From: Massilia sp. Root418
GTDB taxonomy: Bacteria; Pseudomonadota; Gammaproteobacteria; Burkholderiales; Burkholderiaceae_D
DNA: 64,000 bases
NCBI RefSeq assembly: GCF_001425265.1
Contig: NZ_LMEC01000020.1
Span: 535,299-599,298 of the forward strand
Direction: 5' to 3'
Shown here one piece after another: positions 17,350 to 26,931 of the stretch (within the stretch, counting starts at the first letter, position 1; each line of letters begins with the position of its first letter). The translations under genes and the position numbers were made by a program. Below the pieces are notes generated by a model. The model was not told where the DNA came from and did no database searches. It saw nothing but the letters and a program-made list of their open reading frames with translations.

Positions 17350-17964
17350 TCAGCGCGGGCGCGCCGTGTCGATGCCGAGCGCTTCGGCCATGCGCACCAG
17401 GTCCGCAAAGGTGCGCGCCTGCATCTTGCGCATGGCGTTGCCGCGATGGATCTTGACGGTCACCTCGCGGGTGCCCACCTGGCCGGCGATCTGCTTGTTC
17501 ATCAAGCCGCTGGCGGCAAGCGCCATGATCTCGCGCTCGCGCGGCGTGAGCGACTGGTAGCAGTCCTGCAAGGCTTGCTGGGCCTGGCCCGCTGCGCGCC
17601 GCGCGGTGTCCGCCTCCAGGGCAGCGTTCACGGCATCGATCAGGTCCTGGTCGCGGAACGGCTTGGCCAGGAAATCGAGCGCGCCCGCTTTCATGGCGCG
17701 CACCGACATGGGAATGTCGCCGTGGCCGCTCATGAACACGATAGGCAGTGCTACCCCGTCGCGGTTCAGCTCGGCCTGGAATTCCAGGCCGCTGATGCCC
17801 TGCAGGCGCACGTCCAGCAGCAGGCAGCTGGCCGCCTCCTCGCGCCGGTGGGCCAGGAACTGCGGCACCGAGGCGAAGTCGATCACGCGCAGGCCGACTG
17901 AGCGCAGCAGGCTGGAGATGGCGCCGCGCAGCGGCGCGTCGTCGTCGACGATATACACGATCAT
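17350..17964 (-). CDS. FixJ-type LuxR response regulator
   Basis: 204 residues. Receiver: VYIVDDDAPLR, CLLLDVRLQGISG with the phospho-Asp, MSGHGD, and FLAKPF. LuxR HTH: LTPREREIMALAASGLMNKQIAGQVGTREVTVKIHRGNAMRKM. The ATG at 17964 overlaps the stop of the sensor kinase gene (ATGA), so the two are a coupled two-component system. Targets are unknown; FixJ/NodW relatives control diverse operons. Confidence 0.93.
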   Translation of the reverse strand: MIVYIVDDDAPLRGAISSLLRSVGLRVIDFASVPQFLAHRREEAASCLLLDVRLQGISGLEFQAELNRDGVALPIVFMSGHGDIPMSVRAMKAGALDFLAKPFRDQDLIDAVNAALEADTARRAAGQAQQALQDCYQSLTPREREIMALAASGLMNKQIAGQVGTREVTVKIHRGNAMRKMQARTFADLVRMAEALGIDTARPR

Positions 17965-19043
17965 GCGCTGTGCCCCCCCATGGCCGGCAGGGAGAAATGC
18001 AGCACCGCGCCGGCCCGCGCCTCTTCCGGGCCCGCCGCCCAGATGCGGCCGCCGTGCGTTTCTACGATGGAGCGGCAGATCGGCAGGCCCATGCCCATGC
18101 CGTCCTCCTTGGTGCTGAAAAAGGCGTCGAACAGCTTGGGCAGGTGCTCGGCCGGGATGCCCGGGCCGGTATCGGTCACGCTGCACGTCACGCCGCCGCG
18201 CTCGCAGGCGCGGGTTTGCAGCACCAGTACCGCCTGCCCGGGCGCGCAGCGCTGCATGGCCTGCATGGCGTTCATCAGGAGATTGATCAGCACCTGCTGC
18301 AGCTGCACGCGGTCGCCGCGCACGAGCGGCAGGCCGGGGGCCAGGTCCAGCTTGAGCGTCACCTGGTGGCTGGCCAGCTCGCGCCGCACCAAGCCCGCCG
18401 CCTCCAGCGCCACGTCGTTCAGGGCCAGCGGCAGGTGGGACGGGTCGCTGCGCCGCGCCAGGGCGCGGATGCGGCGTATCACCTCGCTGGCGCGGCCGGC
18501 CGCCTCCAGCAGGCTGCCGATGGCGGCGCGCGCCTCGTCCAGGTCCGGCTGCGGGCGGTTCAGCCAGCGCAGGCTGGCCTCGCCGTTGGTGGCGATTGCC
18601 GCCAGCGGCTGGTTCACTTCATGGGCAATCGACGCGGCCAGTTCGCCCAGCATGGTCACGCGGGTGACGTGGGCCAGCTGCGCCTGCGAGCAGTGCAGTG
18701 CTTCCTCGCGCGCGATCAGGGCGTTGGTGGCGGCCTGCCAGTGCAGCACCAGCCAGGCCGTGATGCCGACCGCCGCCAGGCTCACCACCATGCGGCCGGA
18801 GGCCGGGCCGGAAAAATAGGCCGCGTGCGACAGCGCGTAGGCCAGCAGGGTCAGGCCCAGGCAGGCGGCACTGGTGAGCAGCACGCCGCGCCGGGACCAC
18901 ACGCTGGCCGACAGCAGCACCACCACCACGTACATGACGGCGATCGCCACGTCCAGCGGCGTGAACGCATCCACGGCAAATATGGCCAGCGTCAGGCCGA
19001 CCAGCAAAACCGACAGCAATGGGCTGCCCTTAACCCTGACCAT
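17961..19043 (-). CDS. Membrane sensor histidine kinase (FixL/NodV-like catalytic core)
   Basis: 360 residues. The N-terminal third is hydrophobic with four to five membrane helices (about 10-30, 33-50, 56-75, 84-105) and no extended periplasmic loop, so it probably senses through the membrane. H-box: ASIAHEVNQPLAAIATNGEA. N-box: VLINLLMNAMQAM. G1: DTGPGIP. F/G2: FFSTKEDGMGMGLPICRSI. There is no PAS domain. It is cotranslated with the FixJ-type regulator. The gene stands opposite to the haloperoxidase-type hydrolase, with 190 bp between their starts. Confidence 0.92.
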   Translation of the reverse strand: MVRVKGSPLLSVLLVGLTLAIFAVDAFTPLDVAIAVMYVVVVLLSASVWSRRGVLLTSAACLGLTLLAYALSHAAYFSGPASGRMVVSLAAVGITAWLVLHWQAATNALIAREEALHCSQAQLAHVTRVTMLGELAASIAHEVNQPLAAIATNGEASLRWLNRPQPDLDEARAAIGSLLEAAGRASEVIRRIRALARRSDPSHLPLALNDVALEAAGLVRRELASHQVTLKLDLAPGLPLVRGDRVQLQQVLINLLMNAMQAMQRCAPGQAVLVLQTRACERGGVTCSVTDTGPGIPAEHLPKLFDAFFSTKEDGMGMGLPICRSIVETHGGRIWAAGPEEARAGAVLHFSLPAMGGHSA

Positions 19044-19233
19044 GCGCGGCCTTCCTCGTACGGATTTATATGGGCTTATTATAGTTCGGCTGCGCCCGGA
19101 ACGATCTCAGACCTAAGTATGATAGCCGCCGCTCCCGGGGCGGTTTTCCTGGCCCTTCTCTCCCTTAGTACAGATGGACGCCCTATCGCGCGCTGCGCAG
19201 AATGGCAGCTCATCTCAAACCGGAGGACCTACC

Positions 19234-20073
19234 ATGACCACCACCCGCACCATCAACACCGTTACCACCCGCGACGGCACCCTGATCAACTTCAAGGACT
19301 GGGGCCATGGCCCGGCCGTGGTGTTCAGCCACGGCTGGCCGCTGCAGGGCGACGCGTGGGAAGACCAGATGATGTTCCTGGCCGAACACGGCTACCGCGT
19401 CATCGCGCACGACCGCCGCGGCCACGGCCTGTCGAGCAAGCCATGGCACGGCAACGACATGGACACCTACGCCGACGACCTGGCCACCCTGATCGACGCG
19501 CTGGACCTGAACGGCGCCACCCTGGTGGGCCACTCCACCGGCGGCGGCGAAGTGGCGCGCTACATCGGCCGCCACGGCACCGGCCGCGTGGCGCGCGCGG
19601 TGCTGGTGGGCGCGGTCACGCCGCAGATGCTGGTGGGCCCGGCCAACCCGAACGGCGTGCCGATGGAAGTGTTCGACGGCATCCGCAGCGCGGTGCAGGC
19701 GGACCGTTCGCAGTTCTTCAAGGACCTGACCACCGCCTTCTACGGCTTCAACCGCGACGGCGCCAAGGATTCGCAAGGCCTGCGCGACACCTTCTGGCTG
19801 CAGGGCATGCAGTGCAGCATCCGCAGCGCCTACGCCTGCATCAAGCAGTTCTCGGAAACCGACTTCACCGAAGACCTGAAGAAGATGAACGTGCCGACCC
19901 TGGTGATCCACGGCGACGACGACCAGATCGTGCCGATCGCCGCCACCGCGCGCCGCGCCGTGGAGCTGCTGCCGCAGGGCACCCTGAGCGTGTACGAAGG
20001 CGCGCCGCATGGCCTGCCGGCCACGCACAAGGACAAGCTGAACGCCGAGCTGCTGGCCTTCCTGCGTTCCTGA
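19234..20073 (+). CDS. Alpha/beta hydrolase, non-heme haloperoxidase/perhydrolase type
   Basis: 279 residues from the ATG at 19234, with GGAGG 8 bp before it. Signatures of the cofactor-free haloperoxidase group are [16 protein letters not shown] (oxyanion), VGHSTGGGE (nucleophile Ser about residue 99), GDDDQIVPI (Asp) and [10 protein letters not shown] (His). It is cytoplasmic, with no signal. In vivo these enzymes are esterases or perhydrolases; halogenation is a side activity. It lies 11 bp before a metallo-beta-lactamase-fold gene and may be cotranscribed with it. Confidence 0.92.
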   Translation: MTTTRTINTVTTRDGTLINFKDWGHGPAVVFSHGWPLQGDAWEDQMMFLAEHGYRVIAHDRRGHGLSSKPWHGNDMDTYADDLATLIDALDLNGATLVGHSTGGGEVARYIGRHGTGRVARAVLVGAVTPQMLVGPANPNGVPMEVFDGIRSAVQADRSQFFKDLTTAFYGFNRDGAKDSQGLRDTFWLQGMQCSIRSAYACIKQFSETDFTEDLKKMNVPTLVIHGDDDQIVPIAATARRAVELLPQGTLSVYEGAPHGLPATHKDKLNAELLAFLRS

Positions 20074-20084
20074 TCCGGCACGCC

Positions 20085-21098
20085 ATGGCTGTGACCAACA
20101 TCAAGCTCACGCTGCCGCTGCTGGCCGCAGCCATGCTGCAATGCGCGCCGCTGGCGCTGCCCGCGCACGCGGCGGCGCCGCAGGTGCGCAGCCAGGCGCC
20201 CGGCTACTACCGCATGCTGCTGGGGGAATTCGAGATTACCGTGCTGTCCGACGGCACGCACGCCTTCCCCATCGACGCGGTGATGAACAACATCACCCCG
20301 GCGCAGGTCAGCCGGGACCTGGACGATGCCGGCCTGGCGCAGCCGGTACAAGGTTCCATCAACGCCTTCCTGGTCAACACCGGCAAGCGCCTGATCCTGA
20401 TCGACGCGGGCGCCGGCGCGCTGTATGGCGACTGCTGCGGCAGGCTGCTGCAGCACCTGCGCGCGGCGGGCTACCAGCCGGAACAGGTCGATACGGTGCT
20501 GCTGACCCACCTGCACAAGGACCATGCGGGCGGCGTCCTGCGGCAGGGGGCGGCAGCCTTCCCGAACGCCGTGCTGCGCATGGCGCAGGGCGAAGCGGAC
20601 TATTGGCTGAGCGAGACCGGACAGGCCGCCGCGCCGGAATTCCTGCGCAGTTTCTTCGACAGCGCGCGCGCCGCCGTGGCGCCCTACCAGGCCGCCGGCC
20701 GCTTCCAGCCCTACGCTGCCTACGGCCAGCTGGAACCAGGCATCCGCGCCCTGCCAGCGCCCGGCCACACGCCGGGCCATGCGGCCTACCTGGTGGAGAG
20801 CCAGGGCCGCCAATTGCTGGTGTGGGGAGATATCGTGCACGTGGCGCCGCTGCAGTTTCCGCATCCGGACGCCACCGTCAAGTACGACAGCGACGCGGCA
20901 GTCGCACAGCGCCAGCGGCGCGCGCTGCTGGACATGGCTGCCAGCCGGCGCATGGTGGTGGGCGCCGCGCACATTGCCTTTCCGGGATTGGGGAGGATAG
21001 GCGCGCCGGCTGCGCCGGGCGCGCCGGGCGCGTCCGCAAACGCGGGCAGCTACCGCTGGCTGCCGGTGAACTATGAGGGCACGCCTGGCACGGACTAG
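20085..21098 (+). CDS. Exported metallo-beta-lactamase-fold hydrolase
   Basis: 337 residues. A signal peptide runs to about residue 27 (LLAAAMLQCAPLALPAHAAA). The zinc motif THLHKDHAGG (HxHxDH) is followed by further metal ligands in PAPGHTPGHAAYLVE and VWGDIVH. Overall it resembles quorum-quenching lactonase and related periplasmic MBL hydrolases (DAGAGALYGDCCGRLLQHL). The substrate is unassigned. The chosen ATG lies 11 bp after the preceding hydrolase stop. Confidence 0.88.
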   Translation: MAVTNIKLTLPLLAAAMLQCAPLALPAHAAAPQVRSQAPGYYRMLLGEFEITVLSDGTHAFPIDAVMNNITPAQVSRDLDDAGLAQPVQGSINAFLVNTGKRLILIDAGAGALYGDCCGRLLQHLRAAGYQPEQVDTVLLTHLHKDHAGGVLRQGAAAFPNAVLRMAQGEADYWLSETGQAAAPEFLRSFFDSARAAVAPYQAAGRFQPYAAYGQLEPGIRALPAPGHTPGHAAYLVESQGRQLLVWGDIVHVAPLQFPHPDATVKYDSDAAVAQRQRRALLDMAASRRMVVGAAHIAFPGLGRIGAPAAPGAPGASANAGSYRWLPVNYEGTPGTD

Positions 21099-21139
21099 GC
21101 CCGGCGGGCGTGCGGGGACATCAGTTAATCATCAGTTAA

Positions 21140-21553
21140 TCAATTGGCCAGGTCGGCCGGCACCTTGCCGCCGTTGGCGGCCAGTTTTGCCATCACCTGC
21201 TTGTGCAGCCAGATATTCATGGCCGCCGAGTCGCCGGTGTCGCCGCTGTAGTGCAGCTCCTTGGCCAACTCCTTGCGCGAGTCCAGGCTGCTATCCAGCT
21301 GCAGCAGCTTGAGCAGATCCACAATCGACGTACGCCAGTTCAGCGGCTGGCCGGCGCTCTGCGCCTTCTGGTCCAGGATGGCGACCACGTCCACTTCAGG
21401 CATGGCGGCCGGCGCTGCAGCGGGTGCAGAGGCAGGAGCCGCAGGCGCAGCGCCGGGCGCGGCGGCAGGTGCGCTGGCCTGCGTGCCTGCCTGCGCTACC
21501 GCAGGATGCGAACCGGGGAAGATTTTGTGGAATATATTACTCAGAATACCCAT
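21140..21553 (-). CDS. DUF3597 family protein
   Basis: 137 residues. The N-terminus GILSNIFHKIFP is followed by an Ala/Pro-rich linker (about 20-52) and the conserved DUF3597 block (VDVVAILDQKAQ, LNWRTSIVDLLKLLQLD, RKELAKELHYSGD, NIWLHKQVMAKLAANGGKVP). The function of the family is unknown. No membrane segment is seen. The Ala/Pro linker varies between family members. It is a single gene, convergent with the MBL hydrolase. Confidence 0.85.
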   Translation of the reverse strand: MGILSNIFHKIFPGSHPAVAQAGTQASAPAAAPGAAPAAPASAPAAAPAAMPEVDVVAILDQKAQSAGQPLNWRTSIVDLLKLLQLDSSLDSRKELAKELHYSGDTGDSAAMNIWLHKQVMAKLAANGGKVPADLAN

Positions 21554-21632
21554 GATAAAACCTCTCAAAGTGGTGCTGCGTGAACGGAGCACCCACTCTG
21601 GGACCTTTCCTGCCCCGCTGTCTGTACGTTGA

Positions 21633-24158
21633 CTAACGCAGAGGCGCAGCCGCGCTTGTCAGCGTCGCCTTGCCGCCCGCCAGCCCGTCGCTGGACGCGC
21701 TCACCGTAATCGTGCCCGCCTGGCTAGGCCTGGTGCGCACGATGGCCAGCACCAGCCCGTTATAGGCGGCGCGCTCGGGCGACTGGAAGGACACATGGCT
21801 GGTGGCGTCGCCGTTGTCGGTCGCCACCAGCTCGCCCGGACCGCTCACCGTGAAGCGCACCGCGTTGCTGCTGCGCGGCACCGGCCGGCCGTCCTTGTCC
21901 GTGATGGCCACGGTGACGAAGGACAGGTCCTTGCCGTCGGCCTGCAGCGCGCTGCGGTCGGCCGTCAGCGCCAGCCTGGCAGCCTTGCCCGCCGTCTGCA
22001 CGGTATCTTCGGCCCAGGGCTTGCCCTGCTTGTACACCACCGCTTTCAAGGTGCCGGGCTGGTACACCACGTCGTCCCAGCGCAGGCGGTAGTCGCGCGC
22101 GCCGCGCTGCTTGCGCCCCAGCGATTTCCCGTTCAGGAACAGCTCGGCCTCGTCGCCCGAGGTGTACAGGTGCACCGGCGTGACCTGCCCCACGCGCTCC
22201 GGCCAGGTCCAATGCGGCAGCAGATGCGCCATCGGCAGTTCCGGACGCCAGCGCGCCTGGTACAGGTAATAGCGGTCCTTCTTGAAGCCGGCCAGGTCGA
22301 CGATGCCGAAATAGGAACTTCGCGACGGCACAGCCACCTTGCGCAGCGCCTCCAGCTCCTTGCCGGCACGCGCGCGGGCGGCCGGGTCGGTGAAGTTCAG
22401 CACATTGGTGCTGTCGGCGTTGTACGGCGTCGGCTCGCCCAGGTAGTCGAACCCGGTCCAGACGAATTCGCCCGCCACGAAGGGATTGTCGTCCAGGCCC
22501 TTGAACTCCAGCTCCGGCGCGGAAGCCCATTTCGGCGCGGACAGGTCGTAGCTGCTGACCTGGAAGTTGACCGCTCCCTGCGACTTGTCGTCGCTGACCG
22601 GGAAGAAGTACTCGCCGCGCGAACTGACGGTGGACGCGGTCTCGCTGCCGATCACGGGGATCTGCGGCGCGCTGTTGTGGAAGGTCGGGTATTCCCACGG
22701 CTTGTAATTGAAGCCCACCACGTCCACGGCTGTCTGGAAGCCGTTGTAGCCCGAGACCACGTGGTTGAAGCCGGCCGTGGTAAGGCGGGTACGGTCCTCG
22801 CTGCGCACGATGTCGGCCAGGTGGGCCGCCATCTTCCAGCCCTCCGGCTCGCCCTGCTCGCGGATCTCATTGCCGATGCTCCACATGATGATGCTGGGAT
22901 GGTTGCGGTCGCGCTTGACCATGGCGCGCAAGTCCTTCTCGTGCCACGCGTCGTACAGCAAGCCGTAGTCGTTCTTCTTCTTGCCCAGGCGCCAGGCGTC
23001 GAACGCTTCTTCCACGATCAGGAAGCCCATGCGGTCGGCCAGCTCCAGCATTTCCGGTGCCGGCGGGTTGTGCGTGGTGCGGATGGCGTTCACACCCATG
23101 TCGCGCAGGATCTCCAGCTGCCGTTCCAGCGCGCGCACATTGAGCGCGGCGCCCAGTGCGCCCAGGTCGTGGTGCATGCACACGCCCTGGATCGGCACGT
23201 GCTCGCCGTTCAGCATCAGGCCGCGCGCCGCGTCGAAGGCCACGGTGCGGATGCCGAACGGCGTCTCCACCTCGTCCACCACCTTGCCCTCGCCGGACAC
23301 CGTGGTCACGGCCACGTAGCGCTGCGGCGACTTCGGGCTCCAGAATTTGGGCTGGCTCACCTGCAGCGACTGCGCCAGCAGGATCTGCCGTCCCGCCCCC
23401 ACCTTGGTCAGCGCGGACGGGCTGCTCTGCGCCAGCGCCGCGCCGGTGCGCCGCCCCGCCGCGTCGAGCGCATAGATGGCGGTGGCCACTTGCGCCGCCG
23501 TGGCGCCGCCACTGTTTTCCAGCGTCACTTGCACGTCAACCGTGGCGGCATCGGCCTTCACGATGGGCGTGGTGACGAAGGTGCCGTTGTGCGCCACGTG
23601 CAGCGGCGCCGCCTTCACCAGCCATACGTTGCGGTAGATGCCGCCGCCGGGATACCAGCGCGAGGACTCGGGCGGATTGTCGATACGCACCGCCAGCACG
23701 TTCTCCGCGCCCGGCTTGAGGTGCTTGCTCAAGTCCACGCGGAAGGAACTGTAGCCGTACGGCCAGCCGCCCACCTGCTCGCCGTTCAGCCATACGGTGG
23801 CGTGCGACATGGCGCCGTCGATGTCGAGATAGACCTGCTTGCCCGCGTCGCCCGCCGGCGGGGTGAATTTCTTGCGATACCAGGCTACGCCCCACCAGGG
23901 CAGCTTACCGGTCTCGCCCTCGTACTCCTGCTTGAACGGACCTTCGATGCCGAAATCGTGCGGCAGGTCCAGCTTGCGCCAGCCCGCGTCGTCCAGCGCC
24001 ACCGCCGCCGCGCCGCCGGCCGGCTCGCCCTTCATGAAGCGCCAGTCGGCGTTGAAGGAAGTCCGTTCGGCAGCGTGGGCGGATGCGCCCAGGCCCAGGC
24101 CGGCAGCAAGCATGAGGTGTGGAAAGGCATGGAAAAATACGCGGGATGGCAGGCGCAT
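21633..24158 (-). CDS. Exported glycoside hydrolase family 2 beta-galactosidase
   Basis: 841 residues from the ATG at 24158 (MRLPSRVFFHAF), which gives a signal peptide ending near ASAHA; a TTG further upstream is possible. Domains in order: sugar-binding (WYRKKFTPPAGDAGKQVYLD), Ig-like, TIM barrel with acid/base Glu in WSIGNEIREQG and nucleophile Glu in VIGSETAST, then a DUF4982-type beta domain (AELFLNGKSLGRKQRG) and a C-terminal Ig/invasin-like domain (LVATDNGDAT). It likely cleaves beta-galactosides from plant polymers in the periplasm. A half-site TTGGTAT lies upstream, like that before the TonB receptor. Confidence 0.9.
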   Translation of the reverse strand: MRLPSRVFFHAFPHLMLAAGLGLGASAHAAERTSFNADWRFMKGEPAGGAAAVALDDAGWRKLDLPHDFGIEGPFKQEYEGETGKLPWWGVAWYRKKFTPPAGDAGKQVYLDIDGAMSHATVWLNGEQVGGWPYGYSSFRVDLSKHLKPGAENVLAVRIDNPPESSRWYPGGGIYRNVWLVKAAPLHVAHNGTFVTTPIVKADAATVDVQVTLENSGGATAAQVATAIYALDAAGRRTGAALAQSSPSALTKVGAGRQILLAQSLQVSQPKFWSPKSPQRYVAVTTVSGEGKVVDEVETPFGIRTVAFDAARGLMLNGEHVPIQGVCMHHDLGALGAALNVRALERQLEILRDMGVNAIRTTHNPPAPEMLELADRMGFLIVEEAFDAWRLGKKKNDYGLLYDAWHEKDLRAMVKRDRNHPSIIMWSIGNEIREQGEPEGWKMAAHLADIVRSEDRTRLTTAGFNHVVSGYNGFQTAVDVVGFNYKPWEYPTFHNSAPQIPVIGSETASTVSSRGEYFFPVSDDKSQGAVNFQVSSYDLSAPKWASAPELEFKGLDDNPFVAGEFVWTGFDYLGEPTPYNADSTNVLNFTDPAARARAGKELEALRKVAVPSRSSYFGIVDLAGFKKDRYYLYQARWRPELPMAHLLPHWTWPERVGQVTPVHLYTSGDEAELFLNGKSLGRKQRGARDYRLRWDDVVYQPGTLKAVVYKQGKPWAEDTVQTAGKAARLALTADRSALQADGKDLSFVTVAITDKDGRPVPRSSNAVRFTVSGPGELVATDNGDATSHVSFQSPERAAYNGLVLAIVRTRPSQAGTITVSASSDGLAGGKATLTSAAAPLR

Positions 24159-24477
24159 GGCTGGAAAAAAATTGGATGATGGGGCATTGAGTATCAACTC
24201 GGAAAGCTTTACTGATCAATACCAATTTTCGTATAGCAAGCGTGAAAAAAAGACTAGCTCCGGCAATCGTGGCGGGCCCGAGCGCATGCTAGAGTGGCCG
24301 CTCCCGAGCGCGACGCCACGGTGGGCGCGCCCGCCTGCGCAAGCGGCTGGCCTGGCGGCTGGCGCTGTGTCCGGGGCTTGCTGGCCGCTGCTGGAATCGG
24401 CCGCAGCCATCAGGTGCTGCCGGGACTGGTGCTGGGACTGGTGCCGGTGCTGGCGCCGTGGCCGGCGCCAGCTGGGC
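24159..24477. other. 319-bp intergenic stretch upstream of the GH2 gene
   Basis: I find no gene here. The A/T-rich part at about 24190-24260 probably holds the minus-strand promoter of the GH2 gene. The remaining GC-rich part is non-coding as far as I can judge and includes the hairpin at 24449-24472. Confidence 0.5.
24449..24472 (-). terminator. Stem-loop after the GH1/RmlD gene
   Basis: Perfect 10-bp stem GCTGGCGCCG / CGGCGCCAGC with a 4-nt loop, 5 bp beyond the minus-strand stop at 24478. There is no clear T tract, so its role as terminator is inferred from position. Confidence 0.5.
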
Positions 24478-26730
24478 TCAGGCGCCGTAGTGGGCGGCCT
24501 GGGCTGCGCCGGGGCGGCTGCTGCCGGCCTGGCGCGCTGTCAGGTAACGCTGCAGCGCATCGTCCAGCGTGGGCATCAGCGAAGCCCGCTCGCTGCCCAG
24601 TGCCGAATAGCGCGGCTGCGCAGCCGGCATGTCCAGCGCCGCGCCGGACAGCACCGCCAGCGTGGCCGTGTCCACCCCGGCCAGCCCGGCGGCGCGGCGG
24701 GCCAAGTCGGCCCAGCTGAGCGCGTCCGCATTGCTCAGGTGCCAGATGCCGCTTTCCTGGTCGATCAGCAAGTCCAGGCAGGCCTGCACCAGGTCGGGCA
24801 CATAGGTGGGCGAGACGATCAGGTCGTCCGCCGCCGAGAACGGCATGCCGGCGGCCAGCGCCTCCAGCGCCAGGGTGACGAAATTGTGGCGGTCCCAGGG
24901 ACCGAAAAAGGCGCTGGTGCGCACCAGCAACGCCTCCGGATAGACTTCCAGCACGCGCCGCTCGGCCTCGGCCTTGCTGCGCCCGTACACGTTAAGCGGC
25001 GCCACCGGATCGCTTTCCACATAGGGCGCGCCCTTGCTGCCGTCGAACACCAGGTCGCTGGAGAAATTCATGAGCCGCAGCCGGTGGCGCGCGCACGCGG
25101 CCGCCAGCACCGCCGGCCCCTGCGCGTTATCGCGCAGGCAGCGCCCGGCGTCCCGCTCGGCATCGTGCACCCGCACATAGCCGCCGGCGTTGATGATGGC
25201 CCAGGGCCGGTAGCGGGCGATGGCCGCCTCCACCGAGGCCGGGTCGGCAATGTCCATTTCCTGGCGCGTCAGCAGCTGCACGGCAATGGCGCGCTCGCGG
25301 CAGATGCGGGCGAAGGCGCTGCCCAGCGTGCCGGCCGCGCCGCTCACCAGGATGGGCTGCGGCGTGGGCTGGGCGGTGGCGCGCGCGGCCGGCAGCAGGG
25401 CCAGGCCGCCGCCGCGATCGGGCGTGCACAGCAGGCGGCCGGGCCGGCGCCACCAGCCCTGCCCCTGCAAAATGGGGCTGGACGGCGCGCGGCCGGTGGC
25501 CAGCTCGCGCAGCAGCCCGGCCAGCGCGGTCGGGCGCGGCGACGGCGCGCGCAGATCGAAGGCACCGTTCTCGTAATAACCCTTGCACTCGGTCACCAGG
25601 CAATTCCAGTCGAACGAGCCCAGCAGCGACCAGGCCGTGACGGCGCGCACGTCCACGCCTTCGCGCCGCTGCTCCTGCGCACCCTGCCATACTTCCAGGA
25701 ACCAGCGCAGCTGGTCTTCGCGGTTGGCGTCGATGTGCGCCTCGGTCACCGCCAGCGGCAGGCCGTAGCGCTCCCAGGCCTCGCGCAGCAGCGGCCCGAC
25801 GCCGGCCGTGGGCGTGGCCAGCGCGCGCGCGGCCTCGATGTCCACAAAGCCGTGCTCGCCGGCCAGCCCGGCCGGGTAGCGCTCGGCGCGGTGGTCCAGC
25901 CAGCGCTCGCTGGTAACGTAGTAGTCGCCGCCGATAATGTCGGGCGCGCAGCCCTGCTCCTGGAACCATTCCAGCTCCTCGGGCGCGACGCCGTTGCGCA
26001 GCATGTAGGGCCACAGCGCATGCGCGGGGCCGACCATGCCGCACAGCAGATCCCACGCCAGCCAGCGCCGCTCGTTGTAGAACGCCGCCCACTCGGTGAG
26101 CGCCGGGGTGCTGTAGGTCTTGCCCAGATCGTCGGTCTGCACCAGCTTGGCGCGCGGGTTCACGGCGCGGATCGCCTGCATCGACAGCACCACACCCTTG
26201 CACTGGTTCAGCAGCGCGCGCAGGAACACCTTGTCGTCCTTGGCGTGCGGATACCAGACGCCGTACAGGCCGCAAAACCGTGCCGTGGTGCACGGCTCGT
26301 TGACCGGCGTGTAGTACTCCAGCCAGGGATAGCGTTGCGCCACCGCGCCGGCGTATTCCGCCAGCTGCTGCGGGAACGCCGGATCGACCAGGCTGGTGTG
26401 GCGCGGCCCGCTGCCGTGGTGCATCAGGCCGGCGATCGGCTGCATGCCCAGGTCGCGCAGCGCCGGCAGGCGCTCGTCCGGCAGCGACCAGTCCGCGCTG
26501 GCCAGCCCGTCCGGCGCGATCAATTCCCACAGCACCGGATAGCGCAGCATCTGGATGCCGAGCGACGCAAAACGGTCCAGGTCGCTGAGCCGGCCGGCGT
26601 GGCCGTTGTACTCCATCTGGTTGAAATACTGCTCGCGCACGCGGTTCACGGTGGCCTCCAGGCCTCCCCACAGCGCCAGCCCGGGTGGTTCTCCATCCTG
26701 GCGAATATCGCCCGTCGTCTTCTGGTTCAT
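24478..26730 (-). CDS. Fusion of a GH1-like glycosidase and an RmlD-like nucleotide-sugar reductase
   Basis: 750 residues from the ATG at 26730 (MNQKTTGDIRQ). Residues about 15-430 are a family 1 glycosidase-like TIM barrel: the acid/base motif is EYYTPVNEP, while the nucleophile region reads LAVTEAHIDAN instead of the usual TENG. Residues about 465-735 are an RmlD/dTDP-4-dehydrorhamnose reductase-type SDR: ILVSGAAGTLGSAFARIC (NAD loop), NAGGYVRVHDAE, MNFSSDLVFDG, VNVYGRSKAEAE-like PLNVYGRSKAE with the Tyr-x3-Lys pair. A Pro-rich linker joins them (QPTPQP). No signal peptide, so cytoplasmic. Combining the two activities in one chain is unusual. It is divergent from an MscS channel. Confidence 0.85.
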   Translation of the reverse strand: MNQKTTGDIRQDGEPPGLALWGGLEATVNRVREQYFNQMEYNGHAGRLSDLDRFASLGIQMLRYPVLWELIAPDGLASADWSLPDERLPALRDLGMQPIAGLMHHGSGPRHTSLVDPAFPQQLAEYAGAVAQRYPWLEYYTPVNEPCTTARFCGLYGVWYPHAKDDKVFLRALLNQCKGVVLSMQAIRAVNPRAKLVQTDDLGKTYSTPALTEWAAFYNERRWLAWDLLCGMVGPAHALWPYMLRNGVAPEELEWFQEQGCAPDIIGGDYYVTSERWLDHRAERYPAGLAGEHGFVDIEAARALATPTAGVGPLLREAWERYGLPLAVTEAHIDANREDQLRWFLEVWQGAQEQRREGVDVRAVTAWSLLGSFDWNCLVTECKGYYENGAFDLRAPSPRPTALAGLLRELATGRAPSSPILQGQGWWRRPGRLLCTPDRGGGLALLPAARATAQPTPQPILVSGAAGTLGSAFARICRERAIAVQLLTRQEMDIADPASVEAAIARYRPWAIINAGGYVRVHDAERDAGRCLRDNAQGPAVLAAACARHRLRLMNFSSDLVFDGSKGAPYVESDPVAPLNVYGRSKAEAERRVLEVYPEALLVRTSAFFGPWDRHNFVTLALEALAAGMPFSAADDLIVSPTYVPDLVQACLDLLIDQESGIWHLSNADALSWADLARRAAGLAGVDTATLAVLSGAALDMPAAQPRYSALGSERASLMPTLDDALQRYLTARQAGSSRPGAAQAAHYGA

Positions 26731-26931
26731 GGTCTTGGAAAAGAATAGATCGGGTGACCAGTATGTCGGCAAAGACTAATGGTTGACGCCGCCTTGCCTT
26801 TTGTTATTTTTCTGCGCCGCCATAGCGGCGGGCATCCGTGCGCGCCGGCGCGCGCCACTTCGCTAAACTCTCGGCTTGGCAAGCGGCCGCAGGCAACTGG
26901 CGGCGGTCGTGTCGGGAGGGAAAGCAAGGCA

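Noticed and set aside
17970-21098. Very long plus-strand open frame (over 1000 codons) running across the sensor kinase and the hydrolase into the MBL gene
   Set aside because: Only its last 338 codons (from 20085) show a protein family. The rest is the complement or off-frame reading of real genes in high-GC DNA, with His/Arg/Gln-rich nonsense composition.
24294-24719. Possible plus-strand gene between the GH2 gene and the GH1/RmlD fusion
   Set aside because: It largely overlaps the 3' end of the fusion gene, has no ribosome site or recognisable motif, and its composition is that of a shadow frame.
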